Shown piece after piece: positions 1-9,514 of a stretch of 64,000 nucleotides of DNA. The stretch's first letter is position 1. Every line of letters begins with the position of its first letter. This DNA is from Candidatus Roizmanbacteria bacterium. GTDB taxonomy: Bacteria; Patescibacteriota; Microgenomatia; UBA1406; GWC2-37-13. The notes under the pieces were generated by a model, which made no database searches, was not told the origin of the DNA, and was given only the letters and a program-made list of their open reading frames with translations. The stretch covers positions 280,924 through 344,923 of the forward strand of contig JACRJL010000003.1 of the NCBI GenBank assembly GCA_016215445.1, read 5' to 3'. The position numbers and the translations under genes are program-made.

Positions 1-1587
1 TTCAGCACGAGATAATATTTTTCCACTTTTTGAAATAAGAGTTCCATAAGAACCTTCTTCATATTTAGTTATGATTTGGTCTTCGAAATCAAAGTTATTA
101 AGTAGTAAGGAATCCTGCCAATTAATTTTCCAAGAATTGTTTTCTCTAACAAAAATTATTTTTTTCTTGTTTGTAACCGTTCCCAGAAAAGTTTTATAAG
201 TAATAACTAGGTCGCCTTTTGCATAATTTTGCCAGAAGTAAGTTATAGGAAGGTAAATAACTATTTTTTTGTCAGTGGCACCTAAATTTTTTTCAAAAGT
301 TTGACCTAAACGCCAAAAAGCAGACCTTGAAAACCTGTCTTTCGTTTTATTGTCAAGATAACTATATAAATCTTGATAAGCGCTATTTTTCCATATTTCC
401 TTTATCGTTTGACTAACATCATTAGGAGCCGGTTTCAAGAAAAAAACAATCTGAAAGAAAAAAACTATAACTAAGGGAATCAAAATTAGACGGTTGACAG
501 TTTTTATGAACCCGGCCGATAGAACTATTAAAAAAGGAATTACTAAGACAAGATAGCGGGCATTAAATGGAACGAATGCATACATGAGTATAAGAAATAA
601 GGAAATGGTAGTGAGATAGAGTTTTCTATCGTCAATTTCTTTTAATCTTTTGGCGACTAAAGCTGTAAAAAAAATCAAGTAAAGAGGCCAAAATATTGTC
701 CATTCTTTTACTCTTTCCCAAGTGCTCCCCTTATACCAACCTTTTATGAAACCGGTTAAAGTTGATAAGAAAACCATTCCCAATATGGGTTGAGACTTTG
801 AAGAAAGCCAATAAGAAACAATAATCCATTTTTGATTTCTTAGGAACTCAAGAAACGAATGATTCATCAAAAAGTACGGGAAATAAGAAAATATATAAGT
901 AATAAAAGATATGAAAACTATAGGTAAAAGATAAATCGTTTTTTTATTCTTATAAAGAAATATTAGGTCGGCTATAACAATAGCTGCAGAGAAGAACCCT
1001 ATTTTTATAGATATAAAACCTCCAAGTGACAAACCGGCGATAACTAACCAGAAAAAAAACCTCGATTTTTTATTTTGTCCCTGCAGTTTTAACAGGGAAA
1101 GAACATGAACTAATAAAAAGAATAGTTGGGGAAGATCAAGCATGCTTTGAGAAATCTGATAAAAAATTATCGGCTCCATAGTAAATAAAAATAACGATAA
1201 TTTAGCCAAGTAGTCGTTTTTTAACACCAACTTGGAAATTTGATAAAAAACGAGCATTGTAAGAAGTAAAACAAAAATCAGTATTGTTTCCGCGTTTTTA
1301 AATATGGAAATTGAAAGACCATATAAATACTTACCTAAGACGGGTGTTTGTGGATCTATTTTAAAAAAACTCCAATTATGGACAAGGTCGAATGCCGTCA
1401 CTTCATAAACAATATTGTCGCTTACAGGCCTTTTGCTTATTGCCATGTTCCATTGAGAGTGGTCATATAAATCTCTAAGGTAACTATTATCGTATGGTGT
1501 CAGGAAGATTGTTCGATATGAATAGACAACGAAAATAAGGAAAAAGAAAATAAAAACATAGAATAGCCAATCACTTAACTTTTTCAT
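1..1587 (-). CDS. PMT-like membrane glycosyltransferase with C-terminal NTF2-like domain, 3' end outside window
   Basis: The frame opens at ATG 1587 (MKKLSDWLF) and stays open to the window edge, 529 codons. Residues about 8-385 are a chain of hydrophobic helices with an acidic first loop, as in PMT/ArnT-type transferases that use polyprenyl-phosphate sugars. From about residue 390 the protein becomes soluble: a helical start (SQTIKEIWKNSAYQDLYSYL), then beta-like segments ending in SWKINW (485-490) and YGTLISKSGKIL. That tail resembles the NTF2-like domain found in front of class B penicillin-binding proteins (MecA_N). The start overlaps the 3' end of the upstream transferase by 17 bp, so the two are probably co-transcribed. 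The membrane-enzyme call is fairly safe; the domain identity is inference. Confidence 0.75.
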   Translation of the reverse strand, partial: MKKLSDWLFYVFIFFFLIFVVYSYRTIFLTPYDNSYLRDLYDHSQWNMAISKRPVSDNIVYEVTAFDLVHNWSFFKIDPQTPVLGKYLYGLSISIFKNAETILIFVLLLTMLVFYQISKLVLKNDYLAKLSLFLFTMEPIIFYQISQSMLDLPQLFFLLVHVLSLLKLQGQNKKSRFFFWLVIAGLSLGGFISIKIGFFSAAIVIADLIFLYKNKKTIYLLPIVFISFITYIFSYFPYFLMNHSFLEFLRNQKWIIVSYWLSSKSQPILGMVFLSTLTGFIKGWYKGSTWERVKEWTIFWPLYLIFFTALVAKRLKEIDDRKLYLTTISLFLILMYAFVPFNARYLVLVIPFLIVLSAGFIKTVNRLILIPLVIVFFFQIVFFLKPAPNDVSQTIKEIWKNSAYQDLYSYLDNKTKDRFSRSAFWRLGQTFEKNLGATDKKIVIYLPITYFWQNYAKGDLVITYKTFLGTVTNKKKIIFVRENNSWKINWQDSLLLNNFDFEDQIITKYEEGSYGTLISKSGKILSRAE

Positions 1588-2812
1588 AAGGATTCTTCAT
1601 TTTAATTGCTTTTTCCAAGGGATATTTGATTTCAAACGAATCATCAAAAACAATCTTCTGATATTTAAAATAAGTTCTCAGTTCGTAAAGGGAAGAGATA
1701 ATTATTAAAAAGAAAAATAAGTAGACATATTTGATCTTTAATTTTTCAGTTATTGAAACTGCGGCCAAACCGATAAAGTAAATGAGAGGAAGAATGACAG
1801 TAAAAGTTCTTAGCATATTAGGGTTTTCCCAAGGATAAGTCATAAGAGTGGGAAATAGGGAAAGAATAAAATAGAGAAGAAATAATTGGCTGTGAAAGCT
1901 TTTTTTATTTTTTATAGCAACTATAATTCCAAAAATAAACAAGATTGCCAGGATCGGATTTAAAGCTGGTTTTCCTGGATAGTTGTGGCGTCCGTTCATA
2001 TCACCTTTGGTAAAGAACATTAAAGCAGTCGAAGAAATGTTATGCCAGAGGCCGTCGACTTTTTCATCGATTGTCATCTCTGAGTTTCTTAAGAAAAATT
2101 GCTGATCGATACGGGTGTCTTTAATTGTTGATAAATGAATTATGAGAGGTGCGATGATAATTAAGAAAGGAATGATAAAGTATGACAGTTTATAGAGTTT
2201 CCAAGTTTGCAAAGTTTTTAAAGTTAAGAAAAACAATGGAAGAAGAAAAAAAATCCGTCCGGGAGTATAGGAATTGAATGCTAATCCGGCAAATAATCCA
2301 CAGGAAATTAAATACTGCCATTTTAATTCTTTAAAATATTTGAGTAAAAAATATATTGAAGTCAATTCTAAAAATAATAAAAAAGTCGGTTCAAAAGCAA
2401 AACGGGAAAAGTTAAGAAACCATCTTGATGACAAAAGGATAGTTGTCAGTAAAAAAGGCAAGACATTATATTTTTTTATTTTCAATTCGTAATTTTTTAA
2501 TTCTCTGATAACAAAATAAAATAGAAAAACCGAAAAGAGTCCAAAGATCGCGGCCGGTAGTCTTAAGGCGAAAGCACTAACACCGAAAATTTTCAAAGAA
2601 AGTAGGATGATATAGAAATATAAAGTAGAGTGGCCGGTGGCGAGAAGAGAATAAGGAATATAAGGCTTATCCTGAAGGGATAGGGCTAATTTTGTGAACT
2701 CAATTTCGTCAAAAGTTAAGAATTTGGGAATGGCTGTAAAATTATAAAAAATAAAGAAAGCGGATAAGACAATAAGAATAATTACTTCCAGAAGGACGGT
2801 TTTTTTACTCAT
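1571..2812 (-). CDS. PMT-family membrane glycosyltransferase
   Basis: 413 residues with about ten hydrophobic segments. The first extracytoplasmic loop carries Asp35-Glu36 (LTFDEIEF), the acidic pair that serves as catalytic base in GT39/GT83-like transferases, followed by the family-like stretch SAFALRLPAAIFGL. Such enzymes move a sugar from a polyprenyl phosphate onto a lipid, protein or glycan outside the membrane. Its start overlaps the end of the GT2 gene by 8 bp and its end overlaps the next transferase, so it sits in the middle of a four-gene minus-strand operon (4999 down to 1). The acceptor cannot be predicted. Confidence 0.8.
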   Translation of the reverse strand: MSKKTVLLEVIILIVLSAFFIFYNFTAIPKFLTFDEIEFTKLALSLQDKPYIPYSLLATGHSTLYFYIILLSLKIFGVSAFALRLPAAIFGLFSVFLFYFVIRELKNYELKIKKYNVLPFLLTTILLSSRWFLNFSRFAFEPTFLLFLELTSIYFLLKYFKELKWQYLISCGLFAGLAFNSYTPGRIFFLLPLFFLTLKTLQTWKLYKLSYFIIPFLIIIAPLIIHLSTIKDTRIDQQFFLRNSEMTIDEKVDGLWHNISSTALMFFTKGDMNGRHNYPGKPALNPILAILFIFGIIVAIKNKKSFHSQLFLLYFILSLFPTLMTYPWENPNMLRTFTVILPLIYFIGLAAVSITEKLKIKYVYLFFFLIIISSLYELRTYFKYQKIVFDDSFEIKYPLEKAIKMKNPYEKVK

Positions 2813-3554
2813 TATATTTACCTGTAATATCTAGAAATTTTATTTTAAAAATATCTTTTAATGTTTCAGTTGTGTCTCTTATGAAGTTGACATTCTTAGT
2901 TTCGACGTGGCGCCAAATGACAGAAACTTCTTTTATCTTAAAATGAAATTTCGCCGCCAAAAATAAAAATTCCAAATCAAATCCAGCCGAAACAGAAGAG
3001 CCTTTGGCTTTTCGATTGTTATGAAAAACTTTAAGTTTATTGATAATTTTTATCGCCGCGTTTTTTTCAAATAATTTAAAACCACATTGGGTATCTCTTA
3101 TTCCTTTTAAACCGATAATTAAATTTCTAATCACAATAAAACCTTTGGCCATTATTTTTCTAAGAATTGGCGCACCTTGGCGATAGCTACTTCGTGACCC
3201 GATAACGACTTGAAAATTATTCTCGATTTCTTTTATCAACTTATTGGCTTCCTCGATCGGAGTTGCCAGATCGATATCGGAAAACATTACCCAATCGCCT
3301 TTGGCGTATTTGATGCCGGTGAGAATAGCGAATGCTTTGCCTTGATGGGAATTTTGAACCAGTTTGAATTTAGGAAAATTTTTCAAATATTTATTTTTAA
3401 CGATTAATCTGGATTCGTCGGTTGAACCGTCGTCGACAATTATAATTTCAAGGAATCGATTATCGTCGGCCGTAAAATTGCCGATTTTGTCAAGAACGCC
3501 TTTTTGGATGTTGGTTTCCTCGTTATAGCAGGGAACGATTAGGGAAATTTTCAT
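2805..3554 (-). CDS. Dolichyl-phosphate-glucose/mannose synthase-like GT2 glycosyltransferase
   Basis: 249 residues with a GT-A fold. It begins ISLIVPCYNEE, has the nucleotide-binding IIIVDDGSTDES (Asp41-Asp42), the metal-binding DIDLATP and the GIRDTQCGFKLF motif of the ALG5/DPM group. No membrane helices are seen, so it is probably a peripheral cytoplasmic enzyme that charges a polyprenyl phosphate with a hexose from a nucleotide sugar. It lies between two PMT-like transferases and overlaps both by 4-8 bp. That context fits a donor-making enzyme feeding the flanking membrane transferases. The family call is strong; the sugar is unknown. Confidence 0.88.
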   Translation of the reverse strand: MKISLIVPCYNEETNIQKGVLDKIGNFTADDNRFLEIIIVDDGSTDESRLIVKNKYLKNFPKFKLVQNSHQGKAFAILTGIKYAKGDWVMFSDIDLATPIEEANKLIKEIENNFQVVIGSRSSYRQGAPILRKIMAKGFIVIRNLIIGLKGIRDTQCGFKLFEKNAAIKIINKLKVFHNNRKAKGSSVSAGFDLEFLFLAAKFHFKIKEVSVIWRHVETKNVNFIRDTTETLKDIFKIKFLDITGKYNE

Positions 3555-4999
3555 CTAATTAATTTATAAATATTAATACTGTCTATTTGCCACTGCCCGA
3601 TCTTCTTATTTGGAGCAAAATAGGCAATATCCCATTGAGGATTGCCTATAACAGGTTCGCATTTTTTCTCACAAACAACGAACAGTTCGTCAGCTTTCAC
3701 TAAAGAATCTTTTTCAATTGCCCTTCTTTTCCAAAGTTCCAGATAGTATCGATAAGTTGAATCAGAATATTTTTCTGGCAAAGCTGTAACTGTGAATTTA
3801 CCCTTTTTTATATTGTCTAAGATAATCTGGGCTATTTTTTTTGATCTTTGCAACTGAGAATCTCCAGAAAATCTTAAAAAATTAAACTTCTGAAAATTTA
3901 GGAAAATAAAAGCGCTGATAAATAGATAACCGAGGTATTGCTCCCATCGTCCTTCAAAAAGAAGAGAGACAAAGTAACCAATGATGACAAAATATATCGG
4001 GTAAAGGACGCCGAAATAATGGGGATGCTTTTCTCCCGTATATAGGGAAAAACCGAAAATAACCCCGAGAAAAATAAAAAGAAATATAGATATAGGTCTA
4101 TTTTTTTTAATTAAGGTCAAAAAAACAATAGTAATGAGCAACAGAATAATTGAAGTTGAAACAAGGTCAAATTTAAAAGCAAAAGAAAATTGATTTAAAG
4201 ATTGGAAAGTTTCAAGCAGATTAGTTATTTTATTAACGGGATTGACAGAAGACGATTTGAATAAGTTTATAAAGTTTTTTGAATTTAAAAATTGATGGCG
4301 TAGGTCGAAAACTAGAAGAGGTAAGGTAAAGAAAAGAAAAGTAAAAGAAACCAAAACTAAATTTAAAATGTTCTGCTTTCTGGTTTTTGATTGTTTAATA
4401 AAATTGACAATATATAAAACGGCGATTGGCGGCAGTAAGAAAAGTCCTAAGTAATGGAGTTGGATTGTAAAAGATAAAAAAGCTCCTGATAGGGCATAAT
4501 AATACCGCTTGCTTGTTTTGACACTTTTTATAAAAAAGTAGATAGATAAAAGAGTAAAAAGTGGCATAAGGTTAGGATTCCATGAAAACCGTGACAGTTC
4601 GATTAGAACATAGGAAAAGCTAATAAGAAAAGTAGAAATGAAAGCGGTTTTTTTATCAAACAGCTCTTTAGAAATCAAGTAATTTAATACCAAATATAAG
4701 CATGAAAAAAAAACGACTCCAAAAGCCGGGCCGATCGGATTAAAACCTGAAAGGGCGAGCCAAGGAGCAATGAAATAATAGTAAAATGGCCCCAAATATA
4801 CCTGTCCAACAGATGTAGGAGCACCTATTGCCGGAAGATGTTCTAATGTGAGAATTCTTTTTAGAACTATTGCATCTCTTCCTTGGTCACCTAGAAAAGT
4901 GACATATTCAGGAAACTTATAAGTTCTTAGAAATATACCCGCTAAAACCACAACAATAACAAACCAATATTTTGATAAAATATTATTTATGCGGCGCAT
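3551..4999 (-). CDS. PMT-like membrane glycosyltransferase, first gene of the operon
   Basis: 482 residues, multi-spanning, with acidic residues Asp38 and Asp42 in the first loop (LGDQGRDAIVLKRI) and a soluble tail after about residue 380. It resembles the 460-residue protein at 30724-32106 in this loop and in the FDLRHNFLNSK-like stretch, so the two are likely paralogues. A Shine-Dalgarno-like AAGGA lies about 5 nt before ATG 4999. The start codon region overlaps the divergent gene at 4989 by 11 bp, and both proteins begin MRRI. It heads a minus-strand glycan operon whose genes overlap end to start. Confidence 0.8.
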   Translation of the reverse strand: MRRINNILSKYWFVIVVVLAGIFLRTYKFPEYVTFLGDQGRDAIVLKRILTLEHLPAIGAPTSVGQVYLGPFYYYFIAPWLALSGFNPIGPAFGVVFFSCLYLVLNYLISKELFDKKTAFISTFLISFSYVLIELSRFSWNPNLMPLFTLLSIYFFIKSVKTSKRYYYALSGAFLSFTIQLHYLGLFLLPPIAVLYIVNFIKQSKTRKQNILNLVLVSFTFLFFTLPLLVFDLRHQFLNSKNFINLFKSSSVNPVNKITNLLETFQSLNQFSFAFKFDLVSTSIILLLITIVFLTLIKKNRPISIFLFIFLGVIFGFSLYTGEKHPHYFGVLYPIYFVIIGYFVSLLFEGRWEQYLGYLFISAFIFLNFQKFNFLRFSGDSQLQRSKKIAQIILDNIKKGKFTVTALPEKYSDSTYRYYLELWKRRAIEKDSLVKADELFVVCEKKCEPVIGNPQWDIAYFAPNKKIGQWQIDSINIYKLIR

Positions 5000-6125
5000 A
5001 TATCCTTACTTAATTTTATCATTTATTGTTCTTATATCTACATTAATCCTCTGGTTGCCTTTTCTTGTAAAGGAGAATAATTGGTTTGACTTGAAGATAA
5101 GAAATTCTAGCCTTCTTTATATCTATAGTCATTACGACGGTCCTTGGTATATTGTACCTGCCAAGACTTTTTATGATCCGATAGCCATTAGAGGTCTTAA
5201 ATTAGAATCAACTCTCCCTGAAAAATATTTTGCTGCCCATTTGCCCTTGTATCCTATGTTAATAAGGGCGGTTAAGGAGGTAGGGGTTTTTGGAAATTTA
5301 GGGTATCTGAAGTCGATGGTGAGTGTGAATCTTTTGGCTACTGTTGGTTTGGTTATCTTTTTCTATTTTTTCTTAGTCAAGTTCAAATTAACTAAAAATC
5401 CCATATTATTGGTGACAATATTTTTGTTTTTACCAAGATTTTTAGTCGTTCGAAGCGTCGGCGCACCTGAGAGTTTATTTATCTTATTAATATTATTGTC
5501 ATTGTATTTTTTTGAAAAAGGAAAATTTTGGTGGTCAGGGTTACTCGGTGGTTTGGCTGTGATGACAAAGACTCCTGGCTTACTTTTATTTGCCGCTTAT
5601 GGGTTAGTATTTGTCGAAAGATGGTTAAAAGATAAAAGAATCAACTGGCATTGGTTGGGAATTTTACTTATTCCGTTAGGACTTTTGGTTGTATTTGGAA
5701 TATTTGGGAAACAGTATGGAGATTTCTTGGCTTATTTTCATTCCGGCGACAATATTCATTTGGTTTCTCCGTTTTCAGTTTTCAATTTCCAAAAACCCTG
5801 GGTCGGGACGGCTTGGTTGGAAGATGTTTTATTTTACTTCTTTCTTTATGGTTTGACTGTTGTCAATTTAAAACACTCAAAACAAAGGAGTCTTTTTTAT
5901 TTCTCCTCTATTTTTTTCCTCGTATTGATCTTTGTTGAGCACCGTGACATTGCCCGTTATTCACTGCCGTTGTGGCCAATGGCAATGATTGCCCAAGAAA
6001 AATTTTTCAGCTCAAAAAAATTCCTGATCGTTTTCCTAATTCTTCTACCGGCAATTTATTTTTATGCTTGGAATTTCTCTATATATAACATCATGCCTAT
6101 TGCCGATTGGACGCCTTTCTTGTAA
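4989..6125 (+). CDS. PIG-V-like mannosyltransferase family membrane protein
   Basis: 378 residues, about ten membrane segments. The loop after the first helix reads YSHYDGPWYIVPAK, like the HxD-WY region of PIG-V/GT76-type transferases, and is followed by AAHLPLYPMLIRAV, also typical of that group. It would transfer a sugar from a lipid-linked donor on the outer membrane face. No Shine-Dalgarno is visible before ATG 4989; a TAAAAT-like box about 10 nt upstream suggests a leaderless message. The 5' end overlaps the divergent transferase gene. The export operon follows after 11 bp and may be co-transcribed. Confidence 0.72.
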   Translation: MRRIYPYLILSFIVLISTLILWLPFLVKENNWFDLKIRNSSLLYIYSHYDGPWYIVPAKTFYDPIAIRGLKLESTLPEKYFAAHLPLYPMLIRAVKEVGVFGNLGYLKSMVSVNLLATVGLVIFFYFFLVKFKLTKNPILLVTIFLFLPRFLVVRSVGAPESLFILLILLSLYFFEKGKFWWSGLLGGLAVMTKTPGLLLFAAYGLVFVERWLKDKRINWHWLGILLIPLGLLVVFGIFGKQYGDFLAYFHSGDNIHLVSPFSVFNFQKPWVGTAWLEDVLFYFFLYGLTVVNLKHSKQRSLFYFSSIFFLVLIFVEHRDIARYSLPLWPMAMIAQEKFFSSKKFLIVFLILLPAIYFYAWNFSIYNIMPIADWTPFL

Positions 6126-6136
6126 AATTGAATTTA

Positions 6137-7165
6137 ATGATCAAATTTCTTAAGAGAAGATGGTATTTAGTTTTGATTGTCATTGCCGTCACTTTATTTA
6201 TCTTTATCCAAAACAGAAAAGCGGCGACCTCGGCCGAAAAAAAACTCAGTACTTATAAAATCAAAAAGGAAACATTAAAAGAAACTCTTTCGTTATCGGG
6301 TGAAATAGACGCGGAAGAAAAAGCGGTTTTGCGGTTTCAAACTTCGGGTCGTTTGGTTTGGGTGGGTGTTAAAGAGGGGGATATTGTCAATAAATATCAG
6401 ACGATTGCTACTCTTGACCAACGTGATATAAAAAACCGTCTCGGAAAATATCTAAATACTTATGCAATTCAAAGAAACACTTTTGAGCAGACTAAAGATG
6501 ACAATTGGAATGACCAATATGCTTTGGGTCAACCCATAAGAGACGAGGCAAAAAGGATTTTGGAAAGCAATCAACATAGCCTCAACAATACCGTCTTAGA
6601 CGTAGAATATCAAAATCTGGCAGTAGAGTATTCTAATCTCTGGACTCCGATCGAAGGAGTTATTACTAAGGTTTCCACGCCTTTTGCCGGAGTTAATATC
6701 ACTCCAGCCGGGTCAGAGTTTGAAATAGTCAATCCAAAAACTGTATTCTTATCTGTGACTGCTGAACAATCAGATGTAGTACTACTTAAAGAGGGGATGG
6801 AAGGTGAGATAGTTTTTGACGCTTACCCGGATAAAACGTTTACTGGCGTTATTGACTTTATTTCATTCTCTCCGAAAACAGGCGAGACAGGAACAGTCTA
6901 TCAGGTAAAACTTCTCCTTGATGAAGAAGGGCAAAAATTACCTTTAAAATTGGCAATGACAGGAGACGTTGAATTTATCTTGAGCGAAAAAAGAAATGTT
7001 TTGGCAGTGCCAATTCAGTTTGTTAAAAAAGACGACGAAGGGGATTATTTGATGAGAGAAAGAAAGGGCAAAAGAGAAAAAATATATGTCAAACGCGGAG
7101 AAGAGTTTGACAGTAAAGTTGAGATTAAAAATGGAGTTGGGGTTGGGGATGTTGTCTATGATTAA
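6137..7165 (+). CDS. MacA/HlyD-like periplasmic adaptor protein
   Basis: 342 residues from the preferred ATG 6137 (MIKFLKRRWYLV); an upstream in-frame ATG at 6107 lies inside the previous gene. One N-terminal membrane anchor (about residues 8-24) is followed by a half lipoyl segment (SGEIDAEEKAVLRFQTSGRLVWVGV), a short helical hairpin, the second half (WTPIEGVITKVSTPFAGVNI) and beta-barrel and membrane-proximal domains. In Gram-negatives such adaptors join an inner-membrane pump to an outer channel. In a cell probably lacking an outer membrane the role is less clear. It lies directly before, and overlaps, the ATPase and permease genes, forming a MacA-MacB-type set. Confidence 0.85.
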   Translation: MIKFLKRRWYLVLIVIAVTLFIFIQNRKAATSAEKKLSTYKIKKETLKETLSLSGEIDAEEKAVLRFQTSGRLVWVGVKEGDIVNKYQTIATLDQRDIKNRLGKYLNTYAIQRNTFEQTKDDNWNDQYALGQPIRDEAKRILESNQHSLNNTVLDVEYQNLAVEYSNLWTPIEGVITKVSTPFAGVNITPAGSEFEIVNPKTVFLSVTAEQSDVVLLKEGMEGEIVFDAYPDKTFTGVIDFISFSPKTGETGTVYQVKLLLDEEGQKLPLKLAMTGDVEFILSEKRNVLAVPIQFVKKDDEGDYLMRERKGKREKIYVKRGEEFDSKVEIKNGVGVGDVVYD

Positions 7166-7826
7166 ATTGGCTAATGTCTCAAAAGAATACGTAATCGATA
7201 ATGAATACACTTTCTACGCTCTGAAAAAAGCTAATTTAGAGATAAAAGAAAAAGAATTCGTGTCTATTATGGGTCCTTCCGGGTCTGGTAAATCAACATT
7301 AATGCACATAGTCGGCCTTTTGGATAAACCGACAACAGGTAAAGTCTATGTTGACGATAAAGAAATTTCAAGAATAAGCGATGACGAATTATCGAGATTA
7401 CGCAATGAATTTGTCGGTTTTGTCTTCCAACAATTTAACCTAATCAATAAGCTTACTGTTCTTGAGAATGTTATGTTGCCGACAATTTACTGTCGAAAAG
7501 AACTCAACTTTAATCCAAAAGAACGGGCGATTTCTATTTTAACAAGATTCGGGTTGGATAAAAAACTTAATTCCCGTCCGAATAAATTGTCAGGCGGTCA
7601 ACAACAACGAGTCGCCATAGCGCGTGCCTTAATCATGAAACCAAAGCTGATTTTAGCCGACGAACCAACTGGGAACCTCGATAGTAAAACAGGTCATGAA
7701 ATTATGGATTTGTTGACGGAGCTTAATAAAAAAGAAAGAATTACTGTGGTTTTGGTAACACATGAAATAGATATTGCTGAATATGCAAGAAGGATTATAA
7801 AGATTAGAGATGGAGAGGTGGTATGA
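7158..7826 (+). CDS. MacB/LolD-type ABC transporter ATP-binding protein
   Basis: 222 residues from ATG 7158 ([12 protein letters not shown]), chosen because the longer frame from 7086 runs inside the adaptor gene. All ABC ATPase motifs are present: Walker [11 protein letters not shown]-loop VFQQFNL, signature LSGGQQQR, Walker [13 protein letters not shown] and the switch histidine in VTHE. The GNLDS ending is typical of the MacB/LolD/FtsE group. It overlaps the adaptor by 8 bp and the permease by 4 bp (ATGA), so translation is probably coupled. It powers export by the neighbouring permease. Confidence 0.93.
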   Translation: MIKLANVSKEYVIDNEYTFYALKKANLEIKEKEFVSIMGPSGSGKSTLMHIVGLLDKPTTGKVYVDDKEISRISDDELSRLRNEFVGFVFQQFNLINKLTVLENVMLPTIYCRKELNFNPKERAISILTRFGLDKKLNSRPNKLSGGQQQRVAIARALIMKPKLILADEPTGNLDSKTGHEIMDLLTELNKKERITVVLVTHEIDIAEYARRIIKIRDGEVV

Positions 7827-9028
7827 AAAATTTATTTTTCATTTTCAAATCTGCGATCGATGATTTCTCAAGAAACAAGATGAGAACTTTTTTAACATCT
7901 TTGGGAATCTTGATCGGGGTTTTTGCCGTAGTTGTTCTTATTGCTTTGGGTTTGGGGTTAAAAAAATATATTTCTGATCAATTTGAAGCGATGGGTAAGG
8001 ATACGATATTTCTTGTTCCAGGAAAAATCCTGTCTGGAGGAGGGTTCTCAGGAAGCGCTTCTTCTTTTACGGGAACATTTGATAATAGAGATATTGAGAC
8101 TTTAAAGAAAGTAAACAATGTAGTTAGCGTTGCGCCGATTGCTCTAAAATCGACAAAGATTAACGGTCTATTAAAAGAAGATTTTTCCGACATTATGTTT
8201 TCTTCAGAATCACTTCTTGATGTTATGGGTCTTGAGGTTGACGTCGGAAGATTTTTTGACAGATCAGATGTTTCTAAAAGAGCCAAAGTAGTTGTTATTG
8301 GTGGGAAGATAGCTAAAGATTACTATGGTAATGCCGAAGAGGCGATAGGCAAAAAAATTACAGTCGATGACGTCAAATTTACTATTATTGGTGTTTTAAA
8401 AAGCAAGGGCGGAGGAGGAATGGGGGGTCCCGACTATGATAGTTATCTTTACGGTCCTTATACGACCGGTTTTATTTTTAATCCTGATAAGAAATTTTTC
8501 CGTTTAAGTGTCAAAACAGTCAATGAGAACTACGTTCCGCAGGTAAAAGAAGACATTAAAAAAGAGTTTTTGAAAAGATATAAAGAAGAAGAGTTTAGTA
8601 TTATTGAGCCAACTGAACTTTTATCGGCTATCACTTCGATTTTTAATGTTTTGAATTTGATTTTGGTGGCCATTGCAGCAATTTCTCTTGTTGTTGGAGG
8701 AATCGGGATAATGAATATTATGTATGTAACTGTTTCCGACAGGATAAAGGAGATCGGCATAAGACGGGCGATCGGCGCCAGAAAATCAGACATCCTTTCC
8801 CAATTTTTAGCTGAAGCAGTACTTTTGTCGTCGATTGGAGGGATATTGGGTTTAGGTTTAGCCTACTTAGCAGTTCTTTCAGTGCAGAATCTATTTCCGG
8901 CGTACATAGACTTAACTTCGGTTCTTTTAGCTCTTGGAATATCTTCGGCAATAGGTATCACCTTTGGTGTTTTTCCGGCCAGAAAAGCTGCCAATCTCGA
9001 ACCGGTTGAGGCGATTCGTTACGAATAA
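7823..9028 (+). CDS. MacB/FtsX-family ABC transporter permease
   Basis: 401 residues. A first helix after MRTFLTSLGILIGVFAVVVL leads into a MacB_PCD extracytoplasmic domain (about 50-240), followed by three C-terminal helices with the FtsX signature ISLVVGGIGIMNIMYVTV and IGIRRAIGA. This is the usual MacB-permease layout but without a fused ATPase; that is the separate gene just upstream (ATGA overlap). The set probably exports a peptide, lipid or antimicrobial. Its stop codon abuts the stop of the convergent NUDIX gene with no spacer. Confidence 0.92.
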   Translation: MKNLFFIFKSAIDDFSRNKMRTFLTSLGILIGVFAVVVLIALGLGLKKYISDQFEAMGKDTIFLVPGKILSGGGFSGSASSFTGTFDNRDIETLKKVNNVVSVAPIALKSTKINGLLKEDFSDIMFSSESLLDVMGLEVDVGRFFDRSDVSKRAKVVVIGGKIAKDYYGNAEEAIGKKITVDDVKFTIIGVLKSKGGGGMGGPDYDSYLYGPYTTGFIFNPDKKFFRLSVKTVNENYVPQVKEDIKKEFLKRYKEEEFSIIEPTELLSAITSIFNVLNLILVAIAAISLVVGGIGIMNIMYVTVSDRIKEIGIRRAIGARKSDILSQFLAEAVLLSSIGGILGLGLAYLAVLSVQNLFPAYIDLTSVLLALGISSAIGITFGVFPARKAANLEPVEAIRYE

Positions 9029-9502
9029 TCACTTTCCCAGAATAGGAAGCTGAAAAGGGTTCTTTAAATGTTGAAGATAAAGATTAATATTATCTAAATG
9101 ATCAAAAGCGAATTCTTCAGGTTTCGGAAGTTTATCCAAGTCAAACCATTTAAGTTCTTTAACCTCGTGATCTGGGGCTCCGATTTTTTCTAACGGTTTA
9201 ACCAAATAGACAAAGGAAATATTCTGACGATCTTCGCCTCTTCTATCAGGATTATCAACGATTCGAAAAAGGCTGATTATTTCAGCTTTATATCCGGTTT
9301 CTTCCATAATCTCGCGTAAAGCAGCCTGTTTAGACGTCTCGTTTCTTTCCATAAATCCGCCGATGAGCGCGTATTTGTTTCCATTAGTTAGTTGAGGAGC
9401 CCGTTTAACAAGGAGAATTTGATTATCTTTGACAACAATCATGTCAACAACTACGTGACGAAGAGAGTTTTTATTATCGTTTTCAAAACTACAATTGATC
9501 AT
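9029..9502 (-). CDS. NUDIX hydrolase (MutT-like)
   Basis: 157 residues with a complete Nudix box: GFMERNETSKQAALREIMEE matches G-x5-E-x7-REUxEE, then TGY. Such enzymes cleave nucleoside diphosphates linked to another group. It follows mutM after 12 bp on the same strand. That pairing would suit the 8-oxoguanine defence in which a MutT enzyme cleans the nucleotide pool and MutM repairs DNA, but substrate cannot be read from sequence and an ADP-ribose or NADH-type activity is equally possible. Confidence 0.88.
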   Translation of the reverse strand: MINCSFENDNKNSLRHVVVDMIVVKDNQILLVKRAPQLTNGNKYALIGGFMERNETSKQAALREIMEETGYKAEIISLFRIVDNPDRRGEDRQNISFVYLVKPLEKIGAPDHEVKELKWFDLDKLPKPEEFAFDHLDNINLYLQHLKNPFQLPILGK

Positions 9503-9514
9503 AATGGCATTATA

